A DNA stretch of 64,000 nt, taken from positions 620,001 to 684,000 of the forward strand of contig NZ_JBHTCQ010000001.1 of NCBI RefSeq assembly GCF_042665525.1, given 5' to 3'. The translations under genes and the position numbers were made by a program. The notes below the pieces were generated by a model, which saw nothing but the letters and a program-made list of their open reading frames with translations, was not told the origin of the DNA and made no database searches. Numbering within the stretch: position 1 is the stretch's first letter; each line of letters opens with the position of its first letter. The stretch is from Allobogoriella alba. GTDB taxonomy: Bacteria; Actinomycetota; Actinomycetes; Actinomycetales; Actinomycetaceae. Positions 7,757 through 16,858 of this stretch are shown here, piece after piece.

Positions 7757-10033
7757 TCAGAAGGGCGGGTCGCCGTAGTTGTCGGTGTCCGTCTCGCCAG
7801 GCTGCTGGGGTGGTGTGGTCAGGCCGAGGAAGGTGAGGGTCCCAGTCGTGTCGCGGCGGTAGGTGTGTCCGGAGGGCGTGACCCATTCGAAGACGCCGGG
7901 GACGGGTTGGGTGACGTGCATGGCGCCGACGGTCTTCAACGCGTGGTCCCGCCCGCACAACGGGCCGAGATTCGCGGCGGCGGTGGCGCCGTGGGCGGAC
8001 CGGGCGATGGTGTGGTCCAGCTCGCAGTGCTCGGCGTCGGTGGTGCAGCCGGGCCGGTGGCAGGTCCGGTCCCGCAGCCGCACATGCTCGGCCAGTCCGG
8101 CGGGGGGCCGGTAGCGGGTCCGGCCCACGTCCAGGACCGTGCCGGTGGCCGGGTCGGTCAGCAGCCGCCGCCACGTCCCACCCGCGGCCGCAGCCAGCGC
8201 CAGAGCCTGGGCGGGGTTGAGCGCGCCGTACCCGGACAAGGTCCCGACCGGGCCGGCAGCATCCTCGAACGGCAGACCCGCATCCGAGCCACCGGCAGCA
8301 GCGGCGGTCGTGTCGGTCTCGGCGGGCAGAGTGGCCCCCTCCTCGCCGGGCAGAGTCGTCCCCTGACCGCCGGGCGGGGGCGTCCCCGTGCGTGTGGGCA
8401 GACTGCTGCCTTGGCCGTCCGGCAGGGTCTCGTCGTCGAGGACAGCCTGGGCAAGCAGGTCGATGGGGACGGTGACGTTGATGCGCGGGCGGGCCACTGG
8501 CAGGTCCTCGACCCTCTCGTGACGCAGCAGCGCGGCCAGCAGCGGGGAGATCACCGCGACCTCCGGCACCCGCCCCTTGGGCAGTTCCGGGAACCGTCCC
8601 TGGATGGTCCGCCGCTTCCCCCGACCAACCCGACCAGCCCGGCCGGCGAGGCCGGCGGTGTCGAGGGTGAGGCTCCGCAAAGCAGAACCTGCCGGGCCCG
8701 TCGCGCCAGCGTCTGCGCCTGCGTTCGGGTCGCTCGAGCCGTCCGTCGCGCCGGTGCTGCCGGCACCCGCCGCGCCGGCGTCGCCGGCCGTACCGGAGCG
8801 GGCGTCGTGCTTGCTGGTCTTGTCGATGGCTGCCGCGTGGTCACCATCGCGGGCGTCCAGTCCGGGCAGCACGCCCTGCACAGGCAGTACGGGGTTGGTG
8901 TCTCGGAGGGTGGGGATGGTCTCGGGGTCGGTGTGCGGGCCGGTGGTCCCGGTCAGGATCCCAGCCCGGGTCAACGCGACCAGCGCATCGGCCCGCAACT
9001 GGTCCACGTTGCGGGTGTCTCCGCCATTGCGGGCACCGGCCGCGATCCCCGTGAGGGTCTGGTCGATCAGGACGCAGTCCTCGGCCGGGAGCACCGCGGT
9101 CAGCGACCCCATCCCGTCCGGCAGCACCCTGGTGTGGGTCACGTGCCGACCGGCCCGGGCCCGGGCGTGGCGGGCCGCGGCCTCCACCGGATCCACCCGC
9201 ACGACCCGGTCCGCCACCCGCCGGGTGATCTCCGCCGCCGGCAACCCAGGAGCCTGGGGCAGCACGTCCTGCTCGACCATCCACGCCACCTCGGTCGGTG
9301 AACCATCCAGCCCGGTCACGATCGCGGCCGCCTTCCGGAAATCCACCAGCCCACTGTCGAGGGCGTCGGCGGTGTCGGTGAACGACCCGGCCAGGCCCCG
9401 ACCCACCCGCACCAGCATCCCCGCCTCGGCACGGGAGACCGCCAGCCGCATCGCGACCTCCTCCACCGTCGGATTGATCACGCGGCCGGCGACCCGGGCG
9501 ACCTGCTCCGGATGCGTGAACAGCTCCGAACCCCGCGACAGCGCCCCGGCGGTGGCGGCGGCCTTCCCGGCCGCCCAGGCCTCCAACCGCTTCGCCGCCG
9601 CCAACACCTCCACCTGCCCCGCCCGACTCAGGCCGGAGATCTCCGCGCCGTCCAGCACGGCCGCCAGCTCCGGACCCGGCGCCATCACCGCCAACTCCGC
9701 GACCGTCAACCCCAACCGTTGCGCATCACCGTCAACCGTCCCGGCATCCCCGGCGGACCCGAAAGTCTCGAAGGGCTCGGCGTCCCGCGTGGTTCCGGCG
9801 TGCCCGCGGTGCCTGGAGGGCTCTACGGTCTCGGCGTCCTCGCCGAACAGGCCCTCCGCGTCCCCGCCGAACAGGCCCTCGACGTCGGAGTCGAGCAGGC
9901 ACCGGATCTCCGCCTCGCAGACCTCCCGGTCCAACTCGGCCACCAGCGCCCGAGCATGCACACAGATGCCGCCCGCGGACTCGACCGCACAGCAGTACCC
10001 GCTGTCCGCGACCACCACTGCCGACCTGTCCAT
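7757..10033 (-). CDS. DUF222 / HNH endonuclease (13E12 repeat family)
   Basis: 758 residues. The N-terminal half (about 100-400) has the DUF222 pattern: AVLDGAEISGLSRAGQVEVLAAAKRLEAW, then EVAMRLAVSRAEAGMLV and RKAAAIVTGL. A low-complexity Ala/Gly/Asp/Thr-rich linker fills about 425-620. The C-terminal HNH domain (about 645-705) reads RDRTCHRPGCTTDAEHCELD, then HTIARSAHG and NLGPLCGRDHALK, with the Cys pairs and His/Asp that bind zinc and metal. This is the 13E12 family that is multi-copy in actinobacteria and SOS-induced in mycobacteria. A LexA-like box ends three bases upstream of the ATG. At 758 residues it is longer than usual (about 400-550), owing to an extended acidic N-terminus and the linker. 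Substrate unknown. Confidence 0.93.
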   Translation of the reverse strand: MDRSAVVVADSGYCCAVESAGGICVHARALVAELDREVCEAEIRCLLDSDVEGLFGGDAEGLFGEDAETVEPSRHRGHAGTTRDAEPFETFGSAGDAGTVDGDAQRLGLTVAELAVMAPGPELAAVLDGAEISGLSRAGQVEVLAAAKRLEAWAAGKAAATAGALSRGSELFTHPEQVARVAGRVINPTVEEVAMRLAVSRAEAGMLVRVGRGLAGSFTDTADALDSGLVDFRKAAAIVTGLDGSPTEVAWMVEQDVLPQAPGLPAAEITRRVADRVVRVDPVEAAARHARARAGRHVTHTRVLPDGMGSLTAVLPAEDCVLIDQTLTGIAAGARNGGDTRNVDQLRADALVALTRAGILTGTTGPHTDPETIPTLRDTNPVLPVQGVLPGLDARDGDHAAAIDKTSKHDARSGTAGDAGAAGAGSTGATDGSSDPNAGADAGATGPAGSALRSLTLDTAGLAGRAGRVGRGKRRTIQGRFPELPKGRVPEVAVISPLLAALLRHERVEDLPVARPRINVTVPIDLLAQAVLDDETLPDGQGSSLPTRTGTPPPGGQGTTLPGEEGATLPAETDTTAAAAGGSDAGLPFEDAAGPVGTLSGYGALNPAQALALAAAAGGTWRRLLTDPATGTVLDVGRTRYRPPAGLAEHVRLRDRTCHRPGCTTDAEHCELDHTIARSAHGATAAANLGPLCGRDHALKTVGAMHVTQPVPGVFEWVTPSGHTYRRDTTGTLTFLGLTTPPQQPGETDTDNYGDPPF

Positions 10034-10036
10034 GAC

Positions 10037-10052
10037 TCAAACATATGTGCGA
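10037..10052 (-). promoter_or_regulatory. LexA-like SOS box upstream of the DUF222-HNH gene
   Basis: The plus strand reads TCAAACATATGTGCGA, matching the actinobacterial LexA consensus TCGAAC-N4-GTTCGA at 10 of 12 defined positions with a symmetric ATAT centre. It lies 3 bp before the start codon of the minus-strand HNH gene. LexA bound there would cover the start of a short-leader or leaderless transcript. SOS control of 13E12 genes is known in Mycobacterium; here it is inferred from the match. Confidence 0.75.
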
Positions 10053-10543
10053 CCACTGACATGGAACCCGGGCCGGAGGCACCCTGTGGACAAGCCGGCA
10101 CGACCCAGGAACGCCGAGCTCGTGGTCACCGTCACCCTCACTGTCACCGCCCGGTCGGATGAGCAACCGTCAACTACGGCATCGGGGCCTGGCCATCCCT
10201 GCCCAGCAGCCGGACTGCCACTCCCGACCCAGCAGCCGGACGACACCCGACGCCACCCAGCCCGAGCGCACACAGGCGGAACACTCGGACGGGCGGAGCG
10301 CCTGGCGGCGAAGCACCCGCACAGGCGCGAGCACGGCACCAGCCACCCCTTGGCGCGAGCTCCGTAACCGCGGCTGTGGGCAGCCCGGGACACCGGGAGT
10401 GGCGGGAGCGCGGACCATACCCAGGCTCGCCGACCTCGCCGACGGACAGGGGAGCGGAATGGCGACAGCCCCGACGTCTACGCTTCGCGATCTCCGGATC
10501 TGGAGCGCTCGTGAGGCCCAGCATCCGCGGGTCTGACTGATGG
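10053..10543. other. Intergenic region without a supported gene
   Basis: About 490 bp between the divergently oriented upstream side of the HNH gene and the 3' end of the hydrolase. Short ORFs on both strands lack ribosome sites, codon periodicity and recognisable sequence. A 14-bp direct repeat, CCCAGCAGCCGGAC, occurs at about 10202 and 10228. Nothing else is evident. Confidence 0.5.
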
Positions 10544-11251
10544 CTACTGGGTCGTCGCCAGGTGGATCGCCGCTGCGAGGTCCTGCGGCCGGCTGAACAT
10601 CGGCCAGTGCCCCGTCGGGAGGTCGACGAGCGTGAGGTCGCGCCCGGCCAGCTCGGCCGTGAAGGGCGCGCCGTCCCGGACGGCCTCGTTCAGCACCCCG
10701 CCCGGGGTGGAGCAGCACAGCACCGTTGCCGGGACCTGCTTGCGGGCGGGGTTGGTCCATCGGGCCTGGGTCCGCACCACGCCGATCGGCTCCGCCACGG
10801 CGCGACGCCGGAACTCGGCGAGCGTGGCCGGGTCAATGCCCGCGGTGCTCAGGCCCATGCGCTCCAGCTCCGGCCAGGCCGGCAGCGGGAGGGCCTTGGC
10901 GCGGCCCGGGAGCTCGAACGGGAACCGTCCGCCGTCGGGGAGCGGCCCGTCGTCGACGAACACGAGCCGGTCGATGCGGTCCGGCATCGCGTCGGCGAGG
11001 GCGTTGACCGACGTCGCGCCCGCGCTGTGGCCGACCAGCACCACCGCGCCGTCGAGCCCGGCGACCACCTCCCGCAGCGCCGCCACGTGGTGCTCGAGGG
11101 TGGTGCGCACCACCGGCCCCGGGCGGCGACCCGGCAGCGTGACCGGGTGTGGACGGATGCCGTGCTGGGCGAGGTAGGGCGCCACCCCGTCCCACGCCCA
11201 GCCACCGAGCCAGAACCCCGGTACGAGGACGACGTCGACGGGATCACTCAT
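10544..11251 (-). CDS. Alpha/beta-fold hydrolase
   Basis: 235 residues, cytoplasmic. It begins MSDPVDVVLVPGFWLGGWAW, where VPGFWLG gives the oxyanion-hole turn. The nucleophile elbow is VLVGHSAGATS (Ser near 78) and the terminal TGHWPMFSRPQDLA supplies the catalytic His. Size and sequence match small esterase/haloperoxidase-like hydrolases, and the substrate is unknown. I used ATG 11251. The upstream in-frame extension to 11500 overlaps the neighbouring gene and has no family similarity. Confidence 0.88.
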   Translation of the reverse strand: MSDPVDVVLVPGFWLGGWAWDGVAPYLAQHGIRPHPVTLPGRRPGPVVRTTLEHHVAALREVVAGLDGAVVLVGHSAGATSVNALADAMPDRIDRLVFVDDGPLPDGGRFPFELPGRAKALPLPAWPELERMGLSTAGIDPATLAEFRRRAVAEPIGVVRTQARWTNPARKQVPATVLCCSTPGGVLNEAVRDGAPFTAELAGRDLTLVDLPTGHWPMFSRPQDLAAAIHLATTQ

Positions 11252-11318
11252 GTGCCGAACATTCCCACGATCGCCCGCCGCCTCGCCACCGGGCCCGCCG
11301 ACCGGGACGCGACGCGGG

Positions 11319-12401
11319 TTACCCGACCGGCCCGTGCGGGCCCCGCAGCGGACGTGGCAGCCGCAGACCCTCCTCGGCCATGACCTCGCGGAGCCGGTCC
11401 GGCCGGTCGGTGATGAGGCCGTCGATCCCCGTCGCGATGAGCGCGCGCATGGTGTCCGGGTCGTCCACCGTCCACGGGATGACCTCCAGGCCCGCGGCAT
11501 GTGCGTCCCGGACCATCTCGCGGGTCACGTACGGCTCGTAGTCCGGGTCGGCGACCACGCCGTCCTGCGGGAAGCCGTGCACCGGTGAGATGGCGTCCAC
11601 GTCGAGGTGGTCCGCCATGGCGACCAGGTCGCCGTCGAAGTCGTCCGCGTCCAGGCCGCCGAGCCAGGGCGAGGCGCCGGGCCGGCCGATCTCGAGGAAG
11701 TCGTGGTTCGTCAGGGCGACCCGCGGCAGCCGCGGGTTGAGCTGCTCCACCAGCTCCAGAGCACCCCAGTCGAAGCTCTGGATGGCGACCTGCCGCCCCA
11801 TCCGGTACTGCGAGATCTCCGCGAGCACGGCGCGGACGAACTCCTCGCGGGGAGCCGTCTCCTCCGGCGCGCCGGCCTCCACCTTGGTCTCGATGTTGAG
11901 CGTGACGTGGTGGGCCCGGTAGTGGCGGACGAGCCGGAAGAGGTCCCGAAGCTCGATCATGGGGCCAGGCACCGCCTGCTGGTCCGGGTGCTGGGGGAGC
12001 GGCTGGTAGCCGCACTCGACGGTCTGCACCTGCGCGAGCGTCAGGTCGGTGATGTAGTCGCCGACGTACGGGAAGTCCGTGTCGCCCGGGAAGGCCGGAC
12101 CCGTGTCCCGACACTTCTCGGCACTGATCTGCCGGTCGTGCGTGACGACGACCGCGCCGTCAGAGGTCACCTGAGTGTCCAGCTCGAGCGTGCTGACGCC
12201 GAGCTCCAGCGCGTTCGCGAAAGCCGCGAGGGTGCTCTCGGTGTACAGGCCCGTACCGCCGCGATGGGCCTGCAGGTCGAAGCGGTCGCCGGGTCGCTCA
12301 GCGGCCGCGGGGGTCGCGGCTGCCGGGACGGCCGCGCAGGCGACGGCGGTGGCGAGTGCCGCGACGAGGCGGCGGGTGCTGCGAGTGGTCTGCTGGCGCA
12401 C
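11319..12401 (-). CDS. Secreted glycerophosphodiester phosphodiesterase
   Basis: 360 residues with an Ala-rich signal peptide (about 1-34, RRLVAALATAVACAAVPAAA). The GDPD barrel follows: FDLQAHRGGTGLYTESTLAA (catalytic His/Arg), LELDTQVTSDGAVVVTHDR with the metal-binding E and D and second catalytic His, then NIETKVE and AIQSFDWGAL, ending AAGLEVIPWTVDDPDTM and GIDGLITDRPDRLRE. It hydrolyses glycerophosphodiesters to glycerol-3-phosphate and an alcohol outside the cell. All canonical motifs are present. Confidence 0.95.
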   Translation of the reverse strand: MRQQTTRSTRRLVAALATAVACAAVPAAATPAAAERPGDRFDLQAHRGGTGLYTESTLAAFANALELGVSTLELDTQVTSDGAVVVTHDRQISAEKCRDTGPAFPGDTDFPYVGDYITDLTLAQVQTVECGYQPLPQHPDQQAVPGPMIELRDLFRLVRHYRAHHVTLNIETKVEAGAPEETAPREEFVRAVLAEISQYRMGRQVAIQSFDWGALELVEQLNPRLPRVALTNHDFLEIGRPGASPWLGGLDADDFDGDLVAMADHLDVDAISPVHGFPQDGVVADPDYEPYVTREMVRDAHAAGLEVIPWTVDDPDTMRALIATGIDGLITDRPDRLREVMAEEGLRLPRPLRGPHGPVG

Positions 12402-12481
12402 GGCGGTCCTCCGGTGGGCGACGTGGATGGCCTCACCGTAGAGCGCCCGCGTGAACGCCGCGTGACGGCCCGGTGAGCGGG

Positions 12482-13492
12482 TCAGCGGAGCGTGAAGCCC
12501 GTGCCGGTCTCGTCGTCCGGGCGCAGGACGAACGTGTGCCGGCCTGTCAGCGACGCCCGGCCGGTGACCTCCGGGACCACCCGGCCCGCGTCGTCGCGCT
12601 CGCGGACGCGCGCGGTGAAACGGGTACCGACGATCGAGTCGTGCGTGAGGACCTCGCCGTCACCGAGCAGCCCGTCCGCGAGCAGCAGCGGGAGCCGCGC
12701 CGAGGTCCCGGACCCGCACGGCGAACGGTCCACCTGGCCGTCGGCGAAGACGGTGATGTTGCGCTGGTGCGGCCCGGAAGCGGTGCGGCCGAGGTCGTCG
12801 TAGAGGATCGTGCCGTAGATCCCGGACAGTCGCGGGTCCTGCGGGTGCCGGGCCACGTCGTGCCCCTCGAGGGCGTGCTTGACCAGGCGGCCGGCGGCGA
12901 TGAGCTCGCTGTACCGGTCCGGGGTCACCTCGAGCCCGAACGCGGAGGCCGGCACGGACGCGAACAGGGCGCCCCCGTACGACACGTCGACGTGGACGGC
13001 GCCGTGCGGCGCGTCGAGACGGACGTCGCGGGCCGCCACCCACGAGGGCACGTTGACGAAGGTGGCGGAGCGCGCGACGCCGTCACGCACGTCGACGGCG
13101 GCCCGCACCCGGCCCGACGGGACGTCGAGGACCACGTTCGTGACGCCGTCGGGATCGGCCGGCACGACGCCGCTCTCGACCGCCCACATCCCGAGCGCGA
13201 TGGTGCCGTGGCCGCAGGCCGTCGAGTAGCCGTCCGTGTGCCAGAAGACGACGCCGAGGTCGGCGCCGTCGTCGTCCGGCGGCACGAGGAAGCCGCCGTA
13301 CATGCCCGCGTGGCCGCGCGGCTCGTGCACCAGCATCCGCCGAACCGTCTCGACGTCCCGCTCGTGCGCCGCGTTGACGCGCCGCTCGGCCACGGTGGCG
13401 CCGGGGATCTCCGGGACGCCCCCGGTGACGATCCGGAACGGCTCACCGGCGGTGTGGTAGTCGGTCGTCTCGACGCTCAGCTCTCGGTGCAT
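12482..13492 (-). CDS. Proline racemase family epimerase (4-hydroxyproline 2-epimerase-like), copy 1
   Basis: 336 residues. It has the racemase N-terminus TTDYHTAGEPFRIVTGG and both catalytic cysteines: YSTACGHGTIALG around residue 90 and DRSPCGSGTSARLPLL around 255. Loss of one Cys marks the trans-3-hydroxyproline dehydratases of this fold, so retention of both argues for a two-base epimerase/racemase acting on proline or hydroxyproline. ATG 13492 follows AGGTGAGGAC and is preferred over GTG/ATG 13519. It is divergent from the amidohydrolase and only distantly similar to the second family member at 19784. Confidence 0.9.
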   Translation of the reverse strand: MHRELSVETTDYHTAGEPFRIVTGGVPEIPGATVAERRVNAAHERDVETVRRMLVHEPRGHAGMYGGFLVPPDDDGADLGVVFWHTDGYSTACGHGTIALGMWAVESGVVPADPDGVTNVVLDVPSGRVRAAVDVRDGVARSATFVNVPSWVAARDVRLDAPHGAVHVDVSYGGALFASVPASAFGLEVTPDRYSELIAAGRLVKHALEGHDVARHPQDPRLSGIYGTILYDDLGRTASGPHQRNITVFADGQVDRSPCGSGTSARLPLLLADGLLGDGEVLTHDSIVGTRFTARVRERDDAGRVVPEVTGRASLTGRHTFVLRPDDETGTGFTLR

Positions 13493-13596
13493 GTCCTCAC
13501 CTGCCCGTCCGGTGCACACAGTACGGGCGGCAGAGCAGCGCGCGGCACCTTCGTGGGAGCCTCGTGAGGTCCACGTCCGTGAGCCCTGGAGGACCC

Positions 13597-14787
13597 GTGA
13601 CCCTCAGCATCGTCAACGCCCTCGTCTTCGACGGCTGGTCGGAGGACCTCACGGAGGGCTCGATCCTGCTCCGTGACGGCGAGATCGCCGCCGTCGGGGA
13701 CGTCACCCCCGAGGGCGAGGTGCTCGACGCCCGCGGCGCCGTGGTCGTCCCGGGACTCATCGACGCCCACTTCCACGCCTACGCCCACAGCCTCGACGGT
13801 CTCGAGATCGAGCGCGGACCGCTCAGCTACGCCGCCCTGGTCGGTGCCCGGCGCCTGCGGGACGCGCTGCGGCGCGGCTTCACCACGGTGCGTGACGTCG
13901 CCGGCGGGGACATCGGCCTCGCCCAGGCGATCGAGCGCGGGGTGGTCACCGCGCCGCACTACCTCTACTCCGGCCCCGCGCTCAGCCAGACCGGCGGCCA
14001 CGGCGACCCGCGTCGCGCCGAGGTCGACCTGTGCTTCGCCCACGGGCACATCAACGAGATCGTCGACGGCGTCGACGCCGTGCGTCGGGCCGTGCGGGAC
14101 CGGCTGCGTACCGGCGCGCACTGCATCAAGATCATGGCCTCCGGCGGCGTGTTCTCCCTCTCCGACCCGCTCGCCGTCCCGCAGTACTCGCCGGAGGAGG
14201 TGCGCACCGCGGTCGAGGAGGCGACGCGCCGCGGGTCCTACGTGGCCGCGCACGCGTACTCCTCCGACGCCGTCACCCACGCCGTGACGAACGGCGTCCG
14301 CTCCGTCGAGCACGGCAACCTCATCGACGGCGCGACGGCGCGGCTCATGGCCGAGCACGACGCGTTCCTCGTCCCGACCCTGGCCGCCTACGACGCCATG
14401 GACCGGCGCGGTGCCGAGCTCGGCCTCAATGCGATCTCGCTGGCCAAGAACCTGGAGGTCCTCGACCACGGGAAGCGCGCCGTCGAGCTCGCGTACGACG
14501 CCGGCGTCGCCGTCGGGTTCGGCTCCGACCTCATGGGCGGCCTCGACGACGACCAGCTCGTGGGGGTGCGGCTGCAGATGGAGGCGTCCAGCCCACTCGC
14601 GACGCTCCGTGCGATGACCCGCGTCAACGCCGACCTCATCGGCGACGCGCGGCGCGGGCGCATCGAGCCGGGCGCCGTGGGCGACGTCGTCGTCCTCGAC
14701 GGGAACCCGTTCGAGAACCCTGCCGTCCTGTGGGACGAGACGATCCCGCGCACGGTCACGCGGGCCGGACACGTGGTGCGAGACTGA
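13597..14787 (+). CDS. COG1228 metal-dependent amidohydrolase, possible prolidase
   Basis: 396 residues from GTG 13597, preceded by GGAGGACCC. All binuclear amidohydrolase ligands are visible: HxH in GLIDAHFHAYAH, the carboxylated Lys in CIKIMASGGV, His in VAAHAYSSDA and in SVEHGNLID, and Asp in VGFGSDLMGG. The sequence type (imidazolonepropionase-like, SQTGGHGD) matches the COG1228 group, which includes Xaa-Pro dipeptidases. In a hydroxyproline gene cluster, cleavage of Xaa-Hyp or Xaa-Pro dipeptides is a reasonable guess, but the substrate is not readable from sequence. The OsmC gene follows after 4 bp. Confidence 0.85.
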   Translation: MTLSIVNALVFDGWSEDLTEGSILLRDGEIAAVGDVTPEGEVLDARGAVVVPGLIDAHFHAYAHSLDGLEIERGPLSYAALVGARRLRDALRRGFTTVRDVAGGDIGLAQAIERGVVTAPHYLYSGPALSQTGGHGDPRRAEVDLCFAHGHINEIVDGVDAVRRAVRDRLRTGAHCIKIMASGGVFSLSDPLAVPQYSPEEVRTAVEEATRRGSYVAAHAYSSDAVTHAVTNGVRSVEHGNLIDGATARLMAEHDAFLVPTLAAYDAMDRRGAELGLNAISLAKNLEVLDHGKRAVELAYDAGVAVGFGSDLMGGLDDDQLVGVRLQMEASSPLATLRAMTRVNADLIGDARRGRIEPGAVGDVVVLDGNPFENPAVLWDETIPRTVTRAGHVVRD

Positions 14788-14791
14788 CGCG

Positions 14792-15298
14792 GTGAACGCC
14801 GCAGAGCTCCGGGCCGTGCAGGGCCCGCTGAAGGAGAAGTACCGCAACGACCCCGACTCGGCCGCGACACCGGTGCGCGCCAGCGCGACGTTCGCCGAGG
14901 ACGGGCTGACCGCCACGGTCGACGGCTTCGCCGGCACCGTCCGGGCCGGACTGCACCCGGCGGCCGGCGGCTCCGGGGACGACGCCTGCTCGGGCGACAT
15001 GCTGCTCGAGGCGCTGCTCGGCTGCGCCGGCGTCACCCTGCGGACCGTCGCCACGGCGATGGGCCTGCAGGTGCGCTCCGCGCGGCTGGAGGCGACCGGG
15101 AGCTTCGACGTACGCGGCACGCTCGGCGTCGACCGCACCGTCCCGGTCGGCGTCACCGGCATCGAGATCACCGCGGAGGTCGACACCGACGCGGACGACG
15201 AGGCGCTCGCGAAGCTCGCGCGGTCCACCGAGCGCTACTGCGTCGTCGCCCGCTCGCTCGCCGAGCCGCCGACGTTCACCGTTCGCCGCGCCGGCTAG
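14792..15298 (+). CDS. OsmC/Ohr family protein
   Basis: 168 residues from GTG 14792, 4 bp after the amidohydrolase stop and so probably in the same transcript. The OsmC-fold signature GDDACSGDMLLEALLGCAGVTL holds the catalytic first Cys (DACSGD) and the second helix Cys (LLGCAGV). The C-terminal ERYCVVARSL carries a further Cys where OsmC proteins often have CP. Members reduce organic hydroperoxides or act on other thiol-reactive compounds. Its 3' end overlaps the convergent AGCS gene by 23 bp. Confidence 0.85.
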   Translation: MNAAELRAVQGPLKEKYRNDPDSAATPVRASATFAEDGLTATVDGFAGTVRAGLHPAAGGSGDDACSGDMLLEALLGCAGVTLRTVATAMGLQVRSARLEATGSFDVRGTLGVDRTVPVGVTGIEITAEVDTDADDEALAKLARSTERYCVVARSLAEPPTFTVRRAG

Positions 15299-16751
15299 CA
15301 CCTTCCCGGGAGCCCTCCGCGGACGCGGGTCCGTGCGTGAGCCAGTGGTCGGCGCCGGTGATGCCGGCACGCCGCGGGTCGAAGACCGGATCCAGGCCGT
15401 CCCGCCGCTGCGCCTCGTAGTCGGCCAGCGCCCGGGCGACGGGCCGGACGAGGAAGAGCAGGCAGATCATGTTGACCCAGCCGATGGCCCCGTACCCGAT
15501 GTCCCCGATCGCCCACACGAGGTCGGCGCTCTCGACCGCGCCGTAGTACGTGATGCCGAGCATCCCGAGACCCAGCACCACGTCGAGGGCCGGGGTCGCG
15601 GCTCGACCGGTCAGGTACACGAGGTTGGTCTTCGCGATGTAGTAGAAGGCCACGAGCGTCGTGAACGCGAAGAACGTCAAGGCGACGGCGACGAACACCC
15701 CGCCGGCGCCCGGCACCGTCGAGTTCACGGCGGCCTGGGTGAAGGCCGGACCGGCCTCGGTGCCCGGCAGGTGCTCCACCAGCGGCGTGCCCGCACCCTC
15801 GGGGAGGACGTTGTAGGCGTCCGTGACCAGGATCATCAGGCCCGTGGCCATGCAGACGAAGAGCGTGTCGATGTAGATCGAGAACGATTGCACCAGGCCC
15901 TGCTTGACCGGGTGGGAGACGTCCGCCGCCGCGGCCGCGTAGGTGCCCTCGCCCACGCCCGCGACGTTGGAGAAGACGGCCCGCCGCACGCCCCAGGAGA
16001 CCGCGGCACCCAGGATGCCTCCGAAGGTCGCGTGGGTGCCGAACGCGCTGCTCAGCACCAGCGCCACCATCGCCGGGATCCGGTCGGCGTTGAGCAGCAG
16101 GATGACCACCGCCAGCAGCACGTAGCCGACGGCCATGAACGGGACCACGGTCTGCGCGAAGTGGGCGATGCGTCGTGTCCCGCCGAAGATGACGAGGGCC
16201 ATGAGCGCGACCACCGCCAGCCCGGTGACCCAGGTGGGCGCTCCGGTCGCGCCCTCGAGCGCGGAGGCGATGTTGTTCGACTGCACCCCCGGGAACACGA
16301 ACCCGTAGCCGACGAGGACCATGCCCGCGACGACGCAGGCGAGCCAGCGCTGACGCAGGCCGTGCTCGATGTAGTACGGGATGCCGCCGCGGTCCTCGCC
16401 GTCGACCCGCCGCTTGAAGATCTGCGCGAGCGTGGACTCGGCGAACGCCGACGCCGCACCGAGCGTCGCACACACGGCCATCCAGAACAGCGCGCCCGGT
16501 CCGCCCGCAGCGATGGCGGTCGCCACGCCGGCGATGTTGCCGACACCGACGCGGGAGGACAGCGCCAGCGACAGGGCCTGGAAGGAGGAGAGGCCGGATG
16601 CGCTGCTCTTGCCCCGCAGCAGCCGCAGCGCCTCCGGGAGCCGCCGGATCTGGATCACCTTCGTCAGGACGGTGAACAGCAGGCCGACGGCCAGCGCCAG
16701 CACGGCCATCGGGTTCCAGATCAGGTCGTTGATCGTGGTCAGCAGCTCCAT
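15276..16751 (-). CDS. AGCS family alanine/glycine:cation symporter
   Basis: 491 residues with about ten transmembrane helices. Family hallmarks are SSRVGVGNIAGVATAIAAGG and PGALFWMAVCATLGAASAFAE with the conserved early Asn and Gly-Pro-Gly, and a late FYYIAKTNLVYL. AGCS proteins import small neutral amino acids with Na+ or H+. In this cluster, uptake of hydroxyproline or proline is the simplest role (inference). It is the downstream, separately spaced minus-strand gene after the dehydrogenase subunits (108-bp gap). Confidence 0.93.
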   Translation of the reverse strand: MELLTTINDLIWNPMAVLALAVGLLFTVLTKVIQIRRLPEALRLLRGKSSASGLSSFQALSLALSSRVGVGNIAGVATAIAAGGPGALFWMAVCATLGAASAFAESTLAQIFKRRVDGEDRGGIPYYIEHGLRQRWLACVVAGMVLVGYGFVFPGVQSNNIASALEGATGAPTWVTGLAVVALMALVIFGGTRRIAHFAQTVVPFMAVGYVLLAVVILLLNADRIPAMVALVLSSAFGTHATFGGILGAAVSWGVRRAVFSNVAGVGEGTYAAAAADVSHPVKQGLVQSFSIYIDTLFVCMATGLMILVTDAYNVLPEGAGTPLVEHLPGTEAGPAFTQAAVNSTVPGAGGVFVAVALTFFAFTTLVAFYYIAKTNLVYLTGRAATPALDVVLGLGMLGITYYGAVESADLVWAIGDIGYGAIGWVNMICLLFLVRPVARALADYEAQRRDGLDPVFDPRRAGITGADHWLTHGPASAEGSREGASRRGER

Positions 16752-16858
16752 CGGCGAGACCTACCCCCAGTGGCCGGGCTCCCTGCCGCCCGTCGAGTTG
16801 GTGACATGTGGCATACCACCGTAGCGGGTGTGCGGAGCCACCGGCGAAGCGCCCCGGC

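Noticed and set aside
8577..10367. A long plus-strand open frame opposite the HNH gene
   Set aside because: It is the GC-rich mirror of a real gene: no family resemblance, Ser/Arg/Pro-biased composition, no ribosome site.
10159..10536. A 125-codon plus-strand ORF in the gap after the HNH gene
   Set aside because: Low-complexity, no ribosome site, no recognisable domain. Treated as non-coding.
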